Positions 6,736 through 12,144 of a stretch of 12,144 nt of DNA are shown here, in pieces (position 1 is the stretch's first letter; the number at the start of each line of letters is the position of its first letter). Origin of the DNA: an uncultured Alphaproteobacteria bacterium. Its GTDB lineage: Bacteria > Pseudomonadota > Alphaproteobacteria > CALKHQ01. Location of the stretch: the NCBI GenBank assembly GCA_937988735.1, contig CALKHQ010000036.1, positions 1 to 12,144 of the forward strand, written 5' to 3'. Position numbers and translations under genes: made by a program. The notes below the pieces were generated by a model. That model searched no databases. It was given only the letters and a program-made list of their open reading frames with translations, and was not told the DNA's origin.

Positions 6736-7175
6736 CGCAGGCCGCGCCAGGCGTCGAGGTAGCGCCGGACCGCGTCGAGGTCTCCGATGCCGCCCTCGAG
6801 CATGCGGGCGAGCGGCGACCGGCCGGCGAACTCGATGTCGTGGTTGGGCGCGCGCAGCCAGCGGTCCGCGGCCTCGCCGTCGGCGAACAGCAGGCGCAGG
6901 CCCTTGTGGATGCCGAGCAGCAGCGAGATCCGCTCGAGCTGATCGCGCGACAGGGGCCCGGCCCTGCCGTTGACCCAGTTGTAGTAGGTGGGCCGCGGCA
7001 GGTCGCCGAGCAGAATGCAGCGCTCCGCCACCGCAAGCCGCCACCGTTCCGCCAGCCTGAGGAACAGCCGGATCGCGGCCGGGCTCAGCCGCTCCCGCAC
7101 CTTGCGGTCGCCGAGCGCACCCGGAGGCAAGGGCTCGGGGGCCTCGTCGAAGTCTGTCCTCGCGACGGCAATCAT
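6732..7175 (-). CDS. Xre/MbcA/ParS-family antitoxin
   Basis: 147 residues with the standard layout of RES-partner antitoxins. A helix-turn-helix region (about 31-90: SPAAIRLFLRLAERWRLAVAE, then LPRPTYYNWVNGRAGPLSRDQLERISLLLGIHKGL) is followed by a C-terminal toxin-binding domain (about 95-147) with W106, APN, SPLARMLEGG and VRRYLDAWRG. In this family the C-terminal segment plugs the toxin active site and the HTH represses the operon. The start is taken at the ATG at 7175 and not at the in-frame ATG at 7217. The upstream choice would put the promoter inside the gene, and the extra residues (MTLVCFDTRIIFTD) look unlike the family. No Shine-Dalgarno precedes the ATG and the predicted transcription start coincides with it, which suggests a leaderless mRNA. 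The gene begins 38 nt after the J-domain gene. Confidence 0.9.
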   Translation of the reverse strand: MIAVARTDFDEAPEPLPPGALGDRKVRERLSPAAIRLFLRLAERWRLAVAERCILLGDLPRPTYYNWVNGRAGPLSRDQLERISLLLGIHKGLRLLFADGEAADRWLRAPNHDIEFAGRSPLARMLEGGIGDLDAVRRYLDAWRGLR

Positions 7176-7210
7176 GTCTGTGAATATAATCCGTGTATCA
7201 AAACAGACAA
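7175..7210 (-). promoter_or_regulatory. Toxin-antitoxin promoter flanked by a 7-bp inverted repeat
   Basis: On the minus strand TTGTCT (7210-7205) and TATATT (7188-7183) form a -35/-10 pair with 16-nt spacing; start is predicted at 7175, the A of the antitoxin ATG. Perfect arms TGTCTGT (7175-7181) and ACAGACA (7203-7209) bracket the core promoter: one covers the -35 box, the other the start codon. A dimeric HTH antitoxin bound to both would block polymerase. The local AT content stands out in this GC-rich window. Confidence 0.65.
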
Positions 7211-7213
7211 GAG

Positions 7214-7918
7214 TCACGCGGTCCGCCCCAGCAGGACGGCGCGGGCCTCGTTGATCTTGGCAGCGATCCAGGTCGAGCCGCCGGCGTCCGGGTGGTTGCG
7301 CTTGATGGCGGCGCGGTAGGCCGCCTCGATCTCCTCCGGCGTCGCGTCATTGGAGACGCCCAGGATCTCGCGCGCCTCCTCCGCCGTCATGCGGCCGTCG
7401 CCGCGCCCGGACGGCCGGCGCCGGTCTTCCGCCTGCTCGCGCCAGTCCGGCCCGTGCTGGCGGTCGAGATAGGCCTCGAGGATGCGCAGGGACTGCGAGT
7501 CCGACGCGAGCTCGGCGAGCAGCGCGACGAGGTCCTCGAGCGAGAGTTCTGAAAGGCGGCGGCCCTCCCAGCGCCCGGCCAGCACCAGACCGTCCAGCGC
7601 GCCGGTATCATGGTTCAGCGCCATGTCCAGCCAGGCGGTGCGGACAGTGGAGGTGCGCCCGGCGAATCCGCCGCTGGCGACGGTCGCCGCCCGCCGCGCC
7701 CGGTACATTCGGATCAGGAACGGGATCAGGGTGGAGAGCACCACGCCTGCGACGCCGGCACGGCCGGTGAAGAGCAGGAAGCCCGCCACCAGCACCACGA
7801 GGCCCATGCCGCCCCAGGTGAGTACCTTGCGGACGTGCGCCGGGTCGGCGCTGACGAACCAGCGGCCGATGAAGATCAGGCCGATCAGCAGGGCGACGCC
7901 CAGGATCAGGTACGGCAT
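7214..7918 (-). CDS. Membrane-anchored J-domain (DnaJ-like) co-chaperone
   Basis: 234 residues. Two or three hydrophobic helices anchor the N-terminus (about 3-21, 34-52 and 54-70). They are followed by a basic stretch (RMYRARRAA) that indicates a cytoplasmic C-terminus. A middle region (about 90-160) with VRTAWLDMALNHDTGALDG and RILEAYLDRQHGPDWRE is typical of alphaproteobacterial membrane J-proteins. The J domain is C-terminal (about 177-232), with MTAEEAREILGVSNDATPEEIEAAYRAAIKRNHPDAGG. The HPD triad at 209-211 that stimulates DnaK ATPase is intact. The overall plan recalls DjlA/Pam18-type J-proteins that recruit Hsp70 to the membrane. GGGAG lies 7 nt before the ATG. It starts 13 nt after the VWA-like gene and is probably co-transcribed with it. 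The client is unknown. Confidence 0.92.
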   Translation of the reverse strand: MPYLILGVALLIGLIFIGRWFVSADPAHVRKVLTWGGMGLVVLVAGFLLFTGRAGVAGVVLSTLIPFLIRMYRARRAATVASGGFAGRTSTVRTAWLDMALNHDTGALDGLVLAGRWEGRRLSELSLEDLVALLAELASDSQSLRILEAYLDRQHGPDWREQAEDRRRPSGRGDGRMTAEEAREILGVSNDATPEEIEAAYRAAIKRNHPDAGGSTWIAAKINEARAVLLGRTA

Positions 7919-7931
7919 CGTCCCGCTCCCG

Positions 7932-8645
7932 CTATCCTCCCGTCCTGAGCTGGCTGGTCAGCAGCCGCAGCGCCTCCGACGGCCGCTCGCGCCCGTAATG
8001 CTCCAGCGCCCGCCGCCCGCCGGCCGCATAGACCGCCACCGCCCGCAGCAGCTCCGACAGGCGGGCCGCGCTGCGCTCGTCGAACGGGCAATAGGCGCCG
8101 CCGGAAAGCCGCGCCACCTGCTGCAGCGCGGGGCGCGCCGCAGGGTCGCCGATCTCATGGAACACGAACACCGGCAGGCCGACAAGGCCGAGCTTCCCGG
8201 CGACGTGGCACATCTCGTCGACGTCGTCCTCGACGCAGTCGCCGACGAAGACCATGGCGTCCACCTTTTCCTTCCGCGTCTCCCGCCCCGCGTGCCGCAG
8301 CAGGCGCGCGATCTGGGTGCGGCCGCCGAGACAGGTGACGCCCGTCATGTGGCGGGTCAGCGCGGCGCTGTCGCTCGTCCACGGCGTCGCGTGCAGCTCC
8401 CCGAAGCCGCGATAGTAGGCGAGCTGCATCGACAGACCGCCGAGGGAAGCGGTCTCGCGGAACATCTCGGCCTGGATGTGGCAGGCGCGGTCCCAGGTGC
8501 GTTCGCGACTGGCGGTGGCGTCGAGGCCGAAGATCAGCCGTCCCTGCCGCCCCGTCGGCCGCGGCGCGCGTTCCAGCGCGCCGAGGAAGGCGGCAATCTC
8601 GGACTCGTCCGACCGCGCCGTTGGCAGCTTGTCGTTTCCAGCCAT
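7932..8645 (-). CDS. VWA-like domain protein
   Basis: 237 residues, no signal peptide or membrane helix, so cytoplasmic. The central part reads as a von Willebrand factor A-like Rossmann fold: strand GRLIFGLDATAS (35-46) places Asp42, Thr44 and Ser46 as a MIDAS-type DxTxS metal site. Strand MQLAYYRGFGELHATPWTSD is next, then a Thr/Gly segment (TGVTCLGGRTQIARLL), strand VDAMVFVGDCVEDDVDEM and strand VGLPVFVFHEIGDPAA. VWA proteins use the metal site to hold partner proteins in multi-protein assemblies. The gene is preceded by a 103-nt gap after the molybdoenzyme gene and followed at 13 nt by the membrane J-domain protein, so a joint function in assembly or quality control is plausible. That is inference; I do not recognise a characterised member. 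Only a weak purine-rich ribosome site (AAGGGG) is close to the ATG. Confidence 0.77.
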   Translation of the reverse strand: MAGNDKLPTARSDESEIAAFLGALERAPRPTGRQGRLIFGLDATASRERTWDRACHIQAEMFRETASLGGLSMQLAYYRGFGELHATPWTSDSAALTRHMTGVTCLGGRTQIARLLRHAGRETRKEKVDAMVFVGDCVEDDVDEMCHVAGKLGLVGLPVFVFHEIGDPAARPALQQVARLSGGAYCPFDERSAARLSELLRAVAVYAAGGRRALEHYGRERPSEALRLLTSQLRTGG

Positions 8646-8748
8646 ACCCCTTGCCAGGAAGAAGCGTGATCATCCGTCGTCCCAGCAAGATGGACATTCG
8701 GACGCGGCAGGGCCAGTGGCGAACCGCCGCCCGGTACCATCCAGCGGT

Positions 8749-10827
8749 TCAGGCGCGGCGCAGCCAGACCGCGGTGTCGTGGAAGACGGCGCCGCCGCCG
8801 GGAAGTCCCGGATCGGCGCTGGTCAGCGCGTTGATGCCGATGCCCTCGACGAAGGCGCCATTGGGCCAGATGCTTTCGACCACCACCACGCCCTGCTGCA
8901 GGCCGTCGAACGTCCGCGCGTGCACCGCCACCGTGCCACGGTCGTTGCCGATCCGGACCAGGTCGCCGTCGTCGAGGCCGAGCGCGGCCATGTCGGCCGG
9001 ATGGATCAGCGCCGTCGGCCGCCCTTCCCGCTGACGGCTGGTCGGCGTCTCGGTGAAGGTGGTGTTGAGGTACTGACGCGCGGGCGCCGCAACCAGGCGA
9101 AACGGCTTGTCGGGCGTCGGAACGTCGTAGACCTCGCGATGGTCGGGCCAGTCCGACAGGCCCTCGGCGCGCGCCCCCAGCGCCGACCAGTCCGCACGGA
9201 AGTGCCACTTGCCGTCGCTGTGGCCGAAGCCGTCGAGGAAATGCGCGGTCTCGAACGGCAGCGCGAGGTCCAGCCACTTCATCCGGGCGAAGGTGGCGGC
9301 ATCGGGCAGGCCGGACAGCTTGAGCGTCGCGTCCAGCACCTCCCAGTCGGTCATGTCGAAGGTGGGATGCTCGGCGCCCAGCCGCTTCGCCAGCGCGCAG
9401 ATCACGTCGTGGTTGGAGCGGCACTCGCCCGGCGGCTCGACCACCTTGGCCGCGAAGTGCAGGTGGGTGTGGCCGCCCGAGGTGTAAATGTCGTTGTGCT
9501 CGAGGAAGGTGGTCGCCGGCAGCACCACGTCGGCCATCGCCGCCGTGTCGGTCATGAACTGCTCGTGCACGCAGACGAACAGGTCGTCGCGGAGGAAGCC
9601 CTCCCGCACCTTGAGCGATTCCGGGCAGACCACGACCGGGTTGGTGTTCTGGATGAACAGCGCGGTCACGGGCGGCCCGTCGCCGAGATCGCCCCGGTCG
9701 CCGGTGAGGATCGGCCCGATCCGCGACTGGTCGAGCTCACGCACGGTGGGGTCCATCCGGTCACTGGCCAGGATCAGCGACTTGTCCAGCCGGTAGAACC
9801 AGGACACGCCGTTGGCGTAGAGCGCGCCGCCACCGCGGTATTTCCACTTGCCGGTCACGGCCGGCAGGCAGGCCGCGGCGTGCATGCTGGCCGCGCCGTT
9901 ACGGGCGCGGCTGAAGCCGTAGCCGAGGCGGAGGAAGGCGCGCTCGGTGCGCCCGTAGAGAGCGGCGAAGGCCTCGATCTCCTCCACCGAAAGGCCGGTG
10001 ATCGCGGCCGCCCAGGCAGGGTCGCGGCTGGCGAGATGCGCCTCCAGCCCGTCGGGGTCGTCGGTGTAGCGGCGCATGTAGTCCCAGTCGGCGTAACCGT
10101 CGCGGAAGCAGACATGCATGACTGCGCAGGCGAGCGCGGCATCGGTGCCGGGCCGCAGCGCAAGGTGCATGTCCGCGACCTCGGCGGTGCCGGTGCGGTA
10201 GGGATCGACCACCACCAGCCTCGCCCCGCGCGTCTTCCGCGCCCGGGCAATGTGGGTCATGACGTTCACCTGGGTGGCGACCGGATTGCCGCCCCAGACC
10301 ACGATCAGGTCGGACTCGTCGATCTCGCGCGCATCGACGCCGCGCTTGGCCCCGGCGCCGGCCAGCCAGCCCGTGTCGCCGAGGGTGACACAGATGGTGC
10401 TGAACTGGCGCGAGTAGCCCATGACATGGCGCAGACGATCGATGCCGTCGCGGTGCAGATGGCCCATGGTGCCTGCATAGTAGTAGGGCCACACCGTCTC
10501 CGGCCCGTACCGCGCGGCGGCCTGCGTGAGCGCGTCGGCCACGCGGTCCAGCGCCTCGTCCCAGGAGATGGGGGTGAACGCGGCCCGGCCGACACCCTTC
10601 TCGCCGGTGCGCAGCAGCGGCACCGTGAGGCGGTCCGGGTGGTGCTGGCGTTCGCGGTAGCGGGCCACCTTGGCGCAGATGACGCCTGCCGTGTACGTGT
10701 TCGCGGCCGCACCGCGCACCTTGCCGATGGTATGCGCGTCGAGACGCTCCACTTCCAGTGCGCAGGTGCTCGGGCAGTCGTGGGGACAGACCGACGGAAC
10801 GTACACGCCTTCAGGATCGCGCGGCAT
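8749..10827 (-). CDS. Molybdopterin-dependent oxidoreductase with [4Fe-4S] cluster (BisC/FdhA superfamily)
   Basis: 692 residues in the DMSO-reductase superfamily. The ATG at 10827 is chosen over one at 10941 because GGGAG lies 5 nt upstream and the family motif starts soon after it. The N-terminus carries the [4Fe-4S] site SVCPHDCPSTC...GVICAK (Cys14, Cys18, Cys22, Cys51). Further family segments are SDLIVVWGGNPVATQVN (172-188), LVVVDPYRTGTAEVAD (204-219), TALFIQNTNPVVVCPE and DVVLPATTFLEHNDIYT. The C-terminal molybdopterin-guanine-dinucleotide domain includes HPADMAALGLDDGDLVRIGNDRGTV. The Mo ligand is probably Cys146 (STICVTLGDTGW), about 95 residues after the last cluster Cys, as with the Cys/Sec of formate dehydrogenases. 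There is no Tat signal, so the enzyme is cytoplasmic. It resembles the uncharacterised group I know as MopB_3 with CPHDCPsTC. The substrate is unknown. It follows the Rieske/membrane-protein cluster after a 97-nt gap. Confidence 0.94.
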   Translation of the reverse strand: MPRDPEGVYVPSVCPHDCPSTCALEVERLDAHTIGKVRGAAANTYTAGVICAKVARYRERQHHPDRLTVPLLRTGEKGVGRAAFTPISWDEALDRVADALTQAAARYGPETVWPYYYAGTMGHLHRDGIDRLRHVMGYSRQFSTICVTLGDTGWLAGAGAKRGVDAREIDESDLIVVWGGNPVATQVNVMTHIARARKTRGARLVVVDPYRTGTAEVADMHLALRPGTDAALACAVMHVCFRDGYADWDYMRRYTDDPDGLEAHLASRDPAWAAAITGLSVEEIEAFAALYGRTERAFLRLGYGFSRARNGAASMHAAACLPAVTGKWKYRGGGALYANGVSWFYRLDKSLILASDRMDPTVRELDQSRIGPILTGDRGDLGDGPPVTALFIQNTNPVVVCPESLKVREGFLRDDLFVCVHEQFMTDTAAMADVVLPATTFLEHNDIYTSGGHTHLHFAAKVVEPPGECRSNHDVICALAKRLGAEHPTFDMTDWEVLDATLKLSGLPDAATFARMKWLDLALPFETAHFLDGFGHSDGKWHFRADWSALGARAEGLSDWPDHREVYDVPTPDKPFRLVAAPARQYLNTTFTETPTSRQREGRPTALIHPADMAALGLDDGDLVRIGNDRGTVAVHARTFDGLQQGVVVVESIWPNGAFVEGIGINALTSADPGLPGGGAVFHDTAVWLRRA

Positions 10828-10857
10828 CTCGACTCCCGTTGCCGCCCCGGAGACTAG

Positions 10858-10875
10858 CGCGCCGGGCCCGGCGCG
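10858..10875. other. 18-bp perfect palindrome upstream of the molybdoenzyme gene
   Basis: CGCGCCGGGCCCGGCGCG is its own reverse complement and lies 30 nt before the molybdoenzyme start codon. A second small hairpin, CCGCC/GGCGG with a 5-nt loop, is at 10894-10908. Together they give the 97-nt gap strong secondary structure without a T-run. This could be an attenuator, an mRNA-processing site or a protein-binding site; in DNA this GC-rich some palindromy is expected by chance. Confidence 0.4.
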
Positions 10876-10924
10876 GCCAGACGGGGCGCGCGTCCGCCCT
10901 TCCGGCGGCGGAACGCGGCCGGTA

Positions 10925-11215
10925 CTACGGGAGCCCGTCAAGTCGGCGCTGCACCGCGGCGACGGCCTTCTCGGTCACCCAGAACAGCGCGACAACGAGG
11001 ACGACCGCCACCAGCCACTCGACGTCGCCCAGCCAGCTCAGCCAGGCGACGGAGCCGCCGGGGAGGCCGAGCCAACCGAGCACGCGATCCACGTCCGCCG
11101 CGAGACCGCCGGGCACGTAGCGCAGAACCGGGTTCCACAGCAGCCAGATGGCGGCGGCGACGCCGGCCATGGCGCCGACATCGACGATCCGGGCCGCCAG
11201 CCGCCTGAGCCTCAC
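10925..11215 (-). CDS. Small two-helix membrane protein of the redox cluster
   Basis: 96 residues, not recognised as a named family. It starts with a GTG that overlaps the stop of the upstream gene as GTGA (11215-11212), which decides the start; the frame is open much further upstream, but that region is the antisense-like second frame of the neighbour. Basic start MRLRRLAARIVD, then helix 1 about 13-30 (GAMAGVAAAIWLLWNPVL), a short loop (RYVPGGLAADVDRVLGWLGLPGG), and helix 2 about 66-82 (EWLVAVVLVVALFWVTEKA). It ends in a basic tail QRRLDGLP. The basic residues at both ends predict N- and C-termini in the cytoplasm. Tight coupling to the preceding membrane-anchored Cys-motif protein suggests a shared membrane complex, perhaps as an assembly or anchor subunit. 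No cofactor ligands (His pairs, CxxC) are visible, so it is unlikely to carry haem or iron-sulfur itself. Confidence 0.75.
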   Translation of the reverse strand: MRLRRLAARIVDVGAMAGVAAAIWLLWNPVLRYVPGGLAADVDRVLGWLGLPGGSVAWLSWLGDVEWLVAVVLVVALFWVTEKAVAAVQRRLDGLP

Positions 11216-11970
11216 AGCCCCATGACCCTGCCAGCGCCGACCCGCATCACCAGCAGGTCGTCGAGCGCGAACATCTCGCCCTCCACCCGGACCGGCAGCG
11301 ACGTCCACGGCTCGAACGGCGCCGTCACCGCGCCGCCCGCCGCGTCCACCAGCAGCACCATCGCCAACCGGCCGTCGGTGCCGTGCACGGCCAGCATCGG
11401 CGGGATGCCGCCGATGAGGCAGCGGTTGCCGCACATCATGTGCGGCTTGCCCTCCCCCGGCCGCATGGCGCCGAGGTAGCATTTCGGGTCCACGATCTCC
11501 CCGGCGAGCGCATGACGCCCCAGCGGCTGCGCGGCGGCCGGCGCGAATGCCGGCGCCTCTGCCGGCATCACCGCATCCTCGCCGCCCGCCAGCTCGAACA
11601 GCAGCGCGCCGTCGCGCCGGTAGAGCAGCCCGTGCACCGTCACCAGGCTGCCGTCGTGGGCTTCCAGCCGCGGCCGCGCGCCGTTCTTGCCCCCCTGCAC
11701 CACCAGCACCGTGCGCGGCGCGGGGTGCTCCGCATCGGGGGGAAGGCGGAGCATGGGATAGGGATCGAGCGCGACCACGCCGGTCAGCATGACGCCGCCT
11801 TCCACGGTGGTCCGGGCGGGCGTCACGTCGTCGATCGCGAGTGCCAGCGCCGCCCCGACGACGATGCCCGCAACGAGAGGCAGGAGTCCCCAGAGGAACA
11901 GCGCCAGCCGCCCCGGCATGACGGCCCAGCCGACGAAGAAGGGCTCGCGGCTGTTGCGCCGGCGCGTCAT
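11212..11970 (-). CDS. Membrane-anchored protein with conserved KCYLG...C...C motif
   Basis: 252 residues with an unnamed function. The ATG at 11970 has GGAGGT 3-4 nt upstream and overlaps the Rieske stop as ATGA; the frame is open upstream, but that part is a shadow of the Rieske gene. One membrane helix (about 21-46, LALFLWGLLPLVAGIVVGAALALA) follows an Arg-rich start, predicting a periplasmic body. The body has two beta-rich halves. The second begins LAGEIVDPKCYLGAMRPGEGKPHMMCGNRCLIGGIPPML, with Cys164, Cys180 and Cys184, and ends in VRVEGEMFALDDLLVMRV, which looks like an OB-type barrel. I recall the string EIVD-KCYLG-M-PGEGK-H--C--RC--GGIPP from conserved hypothetical proteins next to Rieske proteins, so it is a real family. 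The three Cys with nearby His178 could bind a metal or cluster, but this is inference. Overlaps on both sides show that it is made together with its neighbours. Confidence 0.8.
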   Translation of the reverse strand: MTRRRNSREPFFVGWAVMPGRLALFLWGLLPLVAGIVVGAALALAIDDVTPARTTVEGGVMLTGVVALDPYPMLRLPPDAEHPAPRTVLVVQGGKNGARPRLEAHDGSLVTVHGLLYRRDGALLFELAGGEDAVMPAEAPAFAPAAAQPLGRHALAGEIVDPKCYLGAMRPGEGKPHMMCGNRCLIGGIPPMLAVHGTDGRLAMVLLVDAAGGAVTAPFEPWTSLPVRVEGEMFALDDLLVMRVGAGRVMGL

Positions 11971-12143
11971 GGCACCTCCGCCGGCAGTTCGGGCAGCGTT
12001 GCGCGCGTTCCCGGCGGCAGGGCGCGGGGATCGAGTTCGATGACGCCGTCGCGGATGCGCACCCGGTAGGTCGCAAGCTTCTCGGTGAACGGCGGCGGCG
12101 CCTGGCCATCCTCGAGGCGGTACTGGAAGCCGTGCCACGGGCA
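11967..12143 (-). CDS. Rieske [2Fe-2S] protein, C-terminal fragment
   Basis: Only the last 58 codons are in the window; the 5' part, including the first cluster ligands (the C-x-H box), lies beyond the right edge. The fragment opens with CPWHGFQYRLEDGQA, the second Rieske box (C-x-x-H) that supplies one Cys and one His ligand. It continues as a compact beta strand region (PFTEKLATYRVRIRDGVIELD) and a Pro-rich tail. Its stop TGA overlaps the next start codon as ATGA. CPWHG followed by FTEK-x-ATYRVR is the style of small electron-transfer Rieske proteins rather than of ring-hydroxylating oxygenases, in which the Rieske box is followed by a large catalytic domain. The chain ends about 45 residues after the box, so no oxygenase domain follows. 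Electron partner and location remain open. Confidence 0.86.
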   Translation of the reverse strand, partial: CPWHGFQYRLEDGQAPPPFTEKLATYRVRIRDGVIELDPRALPPGTRATLPELPAEVP

Positions 12144-12144
12144 G

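Noticed and set aside
6736..7044. Upstream extension of the RES toxin frame to an ATG at 7044
   Set aside because: The extra ~103 residues are Arg/Ala/Pro-rich and overlap the antitoxin in another frame. The GTG at 6735 with GTGA coupling gives the normal RES length.
7176..7217. Antitoxin start at the ATG at 7217
   Set aside because: This would include the -10/-35 promoter and operator in the coding sequence and overlap the end of the J-domain gene.
8476..10857. 793-codon open frame on the plus strand
   Set aside because: It is antisense to the molybdoenzyme and part of the VWA-like gene. The translation is rich in Arg, Gly, His and Val with no recognisable domain, as expected for the complement of high-GC coding sequence.
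10828..10941. N-terminal 38-residue extension of the molybdoenzyme
   Set aside because: It would be translated through the 18-bp palindrome, has no ribosome site and no twin-arginine signal. The internal ATG at 10827 has a good Shine-Dalgarno.
11216..12109. Upstream extension of the 96-residue membrane protein to an ATG at 12109
   Set aside because: The extension reads as low-complexity Arg/Gly/Ala sequence and lies over the Cys-motif membrane protein, whose own frame has a signal-anchor and conserved motif.
1..12144. CRISPR array, tRNA/rRNA gene, insertion sequence or prophage remnant
   Set aside because: No regularly spaced direct repeats, no cloverleaf-like or rRNA sequence, no transposase or integrase frame and no flanking terminal repeats were seen. 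The toxin-antitoxin genes look like their surroundings in base composition apart from the promoter.

Overview
The window is a GC-rich (roughly 70 %) stretch of bacterial chromosome in which every supported gene lies on the minus strand, so transcription runs from high to low coordinates. The GC content, the membrane J-domain protein paired with a VWA-like protein, and the style of the LysR/polyamine-type ABC operon and GalU/phosphomannomutase pair suggest an alphaproteobacterium (Rhodospirillales- or Hyphomicrobiales-like). The order cannot be fixed from the sequence alone. No rRNA, tRNA, CRISPR array, transposase or phage gene is visible.

Right end (10827-12143): a redox cluster. The C-terminal end of a Rieske [2Fe-2S] protein overlaps by 4 nt a one-helix membrane-anchored protein with a conserved Cys motif. 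That gene overlaps by 4 nt a 96-residue two-helix membrane protein. After a 97-nt gap holding an 18-bp perfect palindrome comes a 692-residue cytoplasmic [4Fe-4S]/molybdopterin oxidoreductase. The order suggests an electron-transfer module with a quinone- or cytochrome-linked Rieske branch, but the substrate is unknown.

Middle right (7214-8645): a VWA-like protein with a MIDAS-type DxTxS motif and, 13 nt downstream, a membrane-anchored J-domain co-chaperone. Next (6031-7175) is a complete Xre-RES type II toxin-antitoxin module. Its antitoxin appears to be translated from a leaderless mRNA, and its promoter is bracketed by a perfect 7-bp inverted repeat that is a good candidate autoregulatory operator. 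The antitoxin and toxin genes overlap as GTGA.

Centre (3645-5956): galU and a phosphomannomutase/phosphoglucomutase overlap as ATGA, giving sugar-1-phosphates and UDP-glucose for envelope or exopolysaccharide synthesis.

Left end (1-3533): a LysR regulator gene is followed by genes for a PotD-type periplasmic binding protein, a PotA-type ATPase and the start of a permease. This is a polyamine-like (cationic amine) ABC importer. Between lysR and the binding-protein gene is a textbook LysR operator (ATC-N9-GAT inside an 8-bp-arm inverted repeat) centred near -65 of a plausible promoter, with a third half-site overlapping the lysR stop codon. The same half-site occurs once more, in front of galU.

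Most long plus-strand reading frames are antisense shadows produced by the high GC content. The longest non-coding gap is 133 nt (2492-2624).
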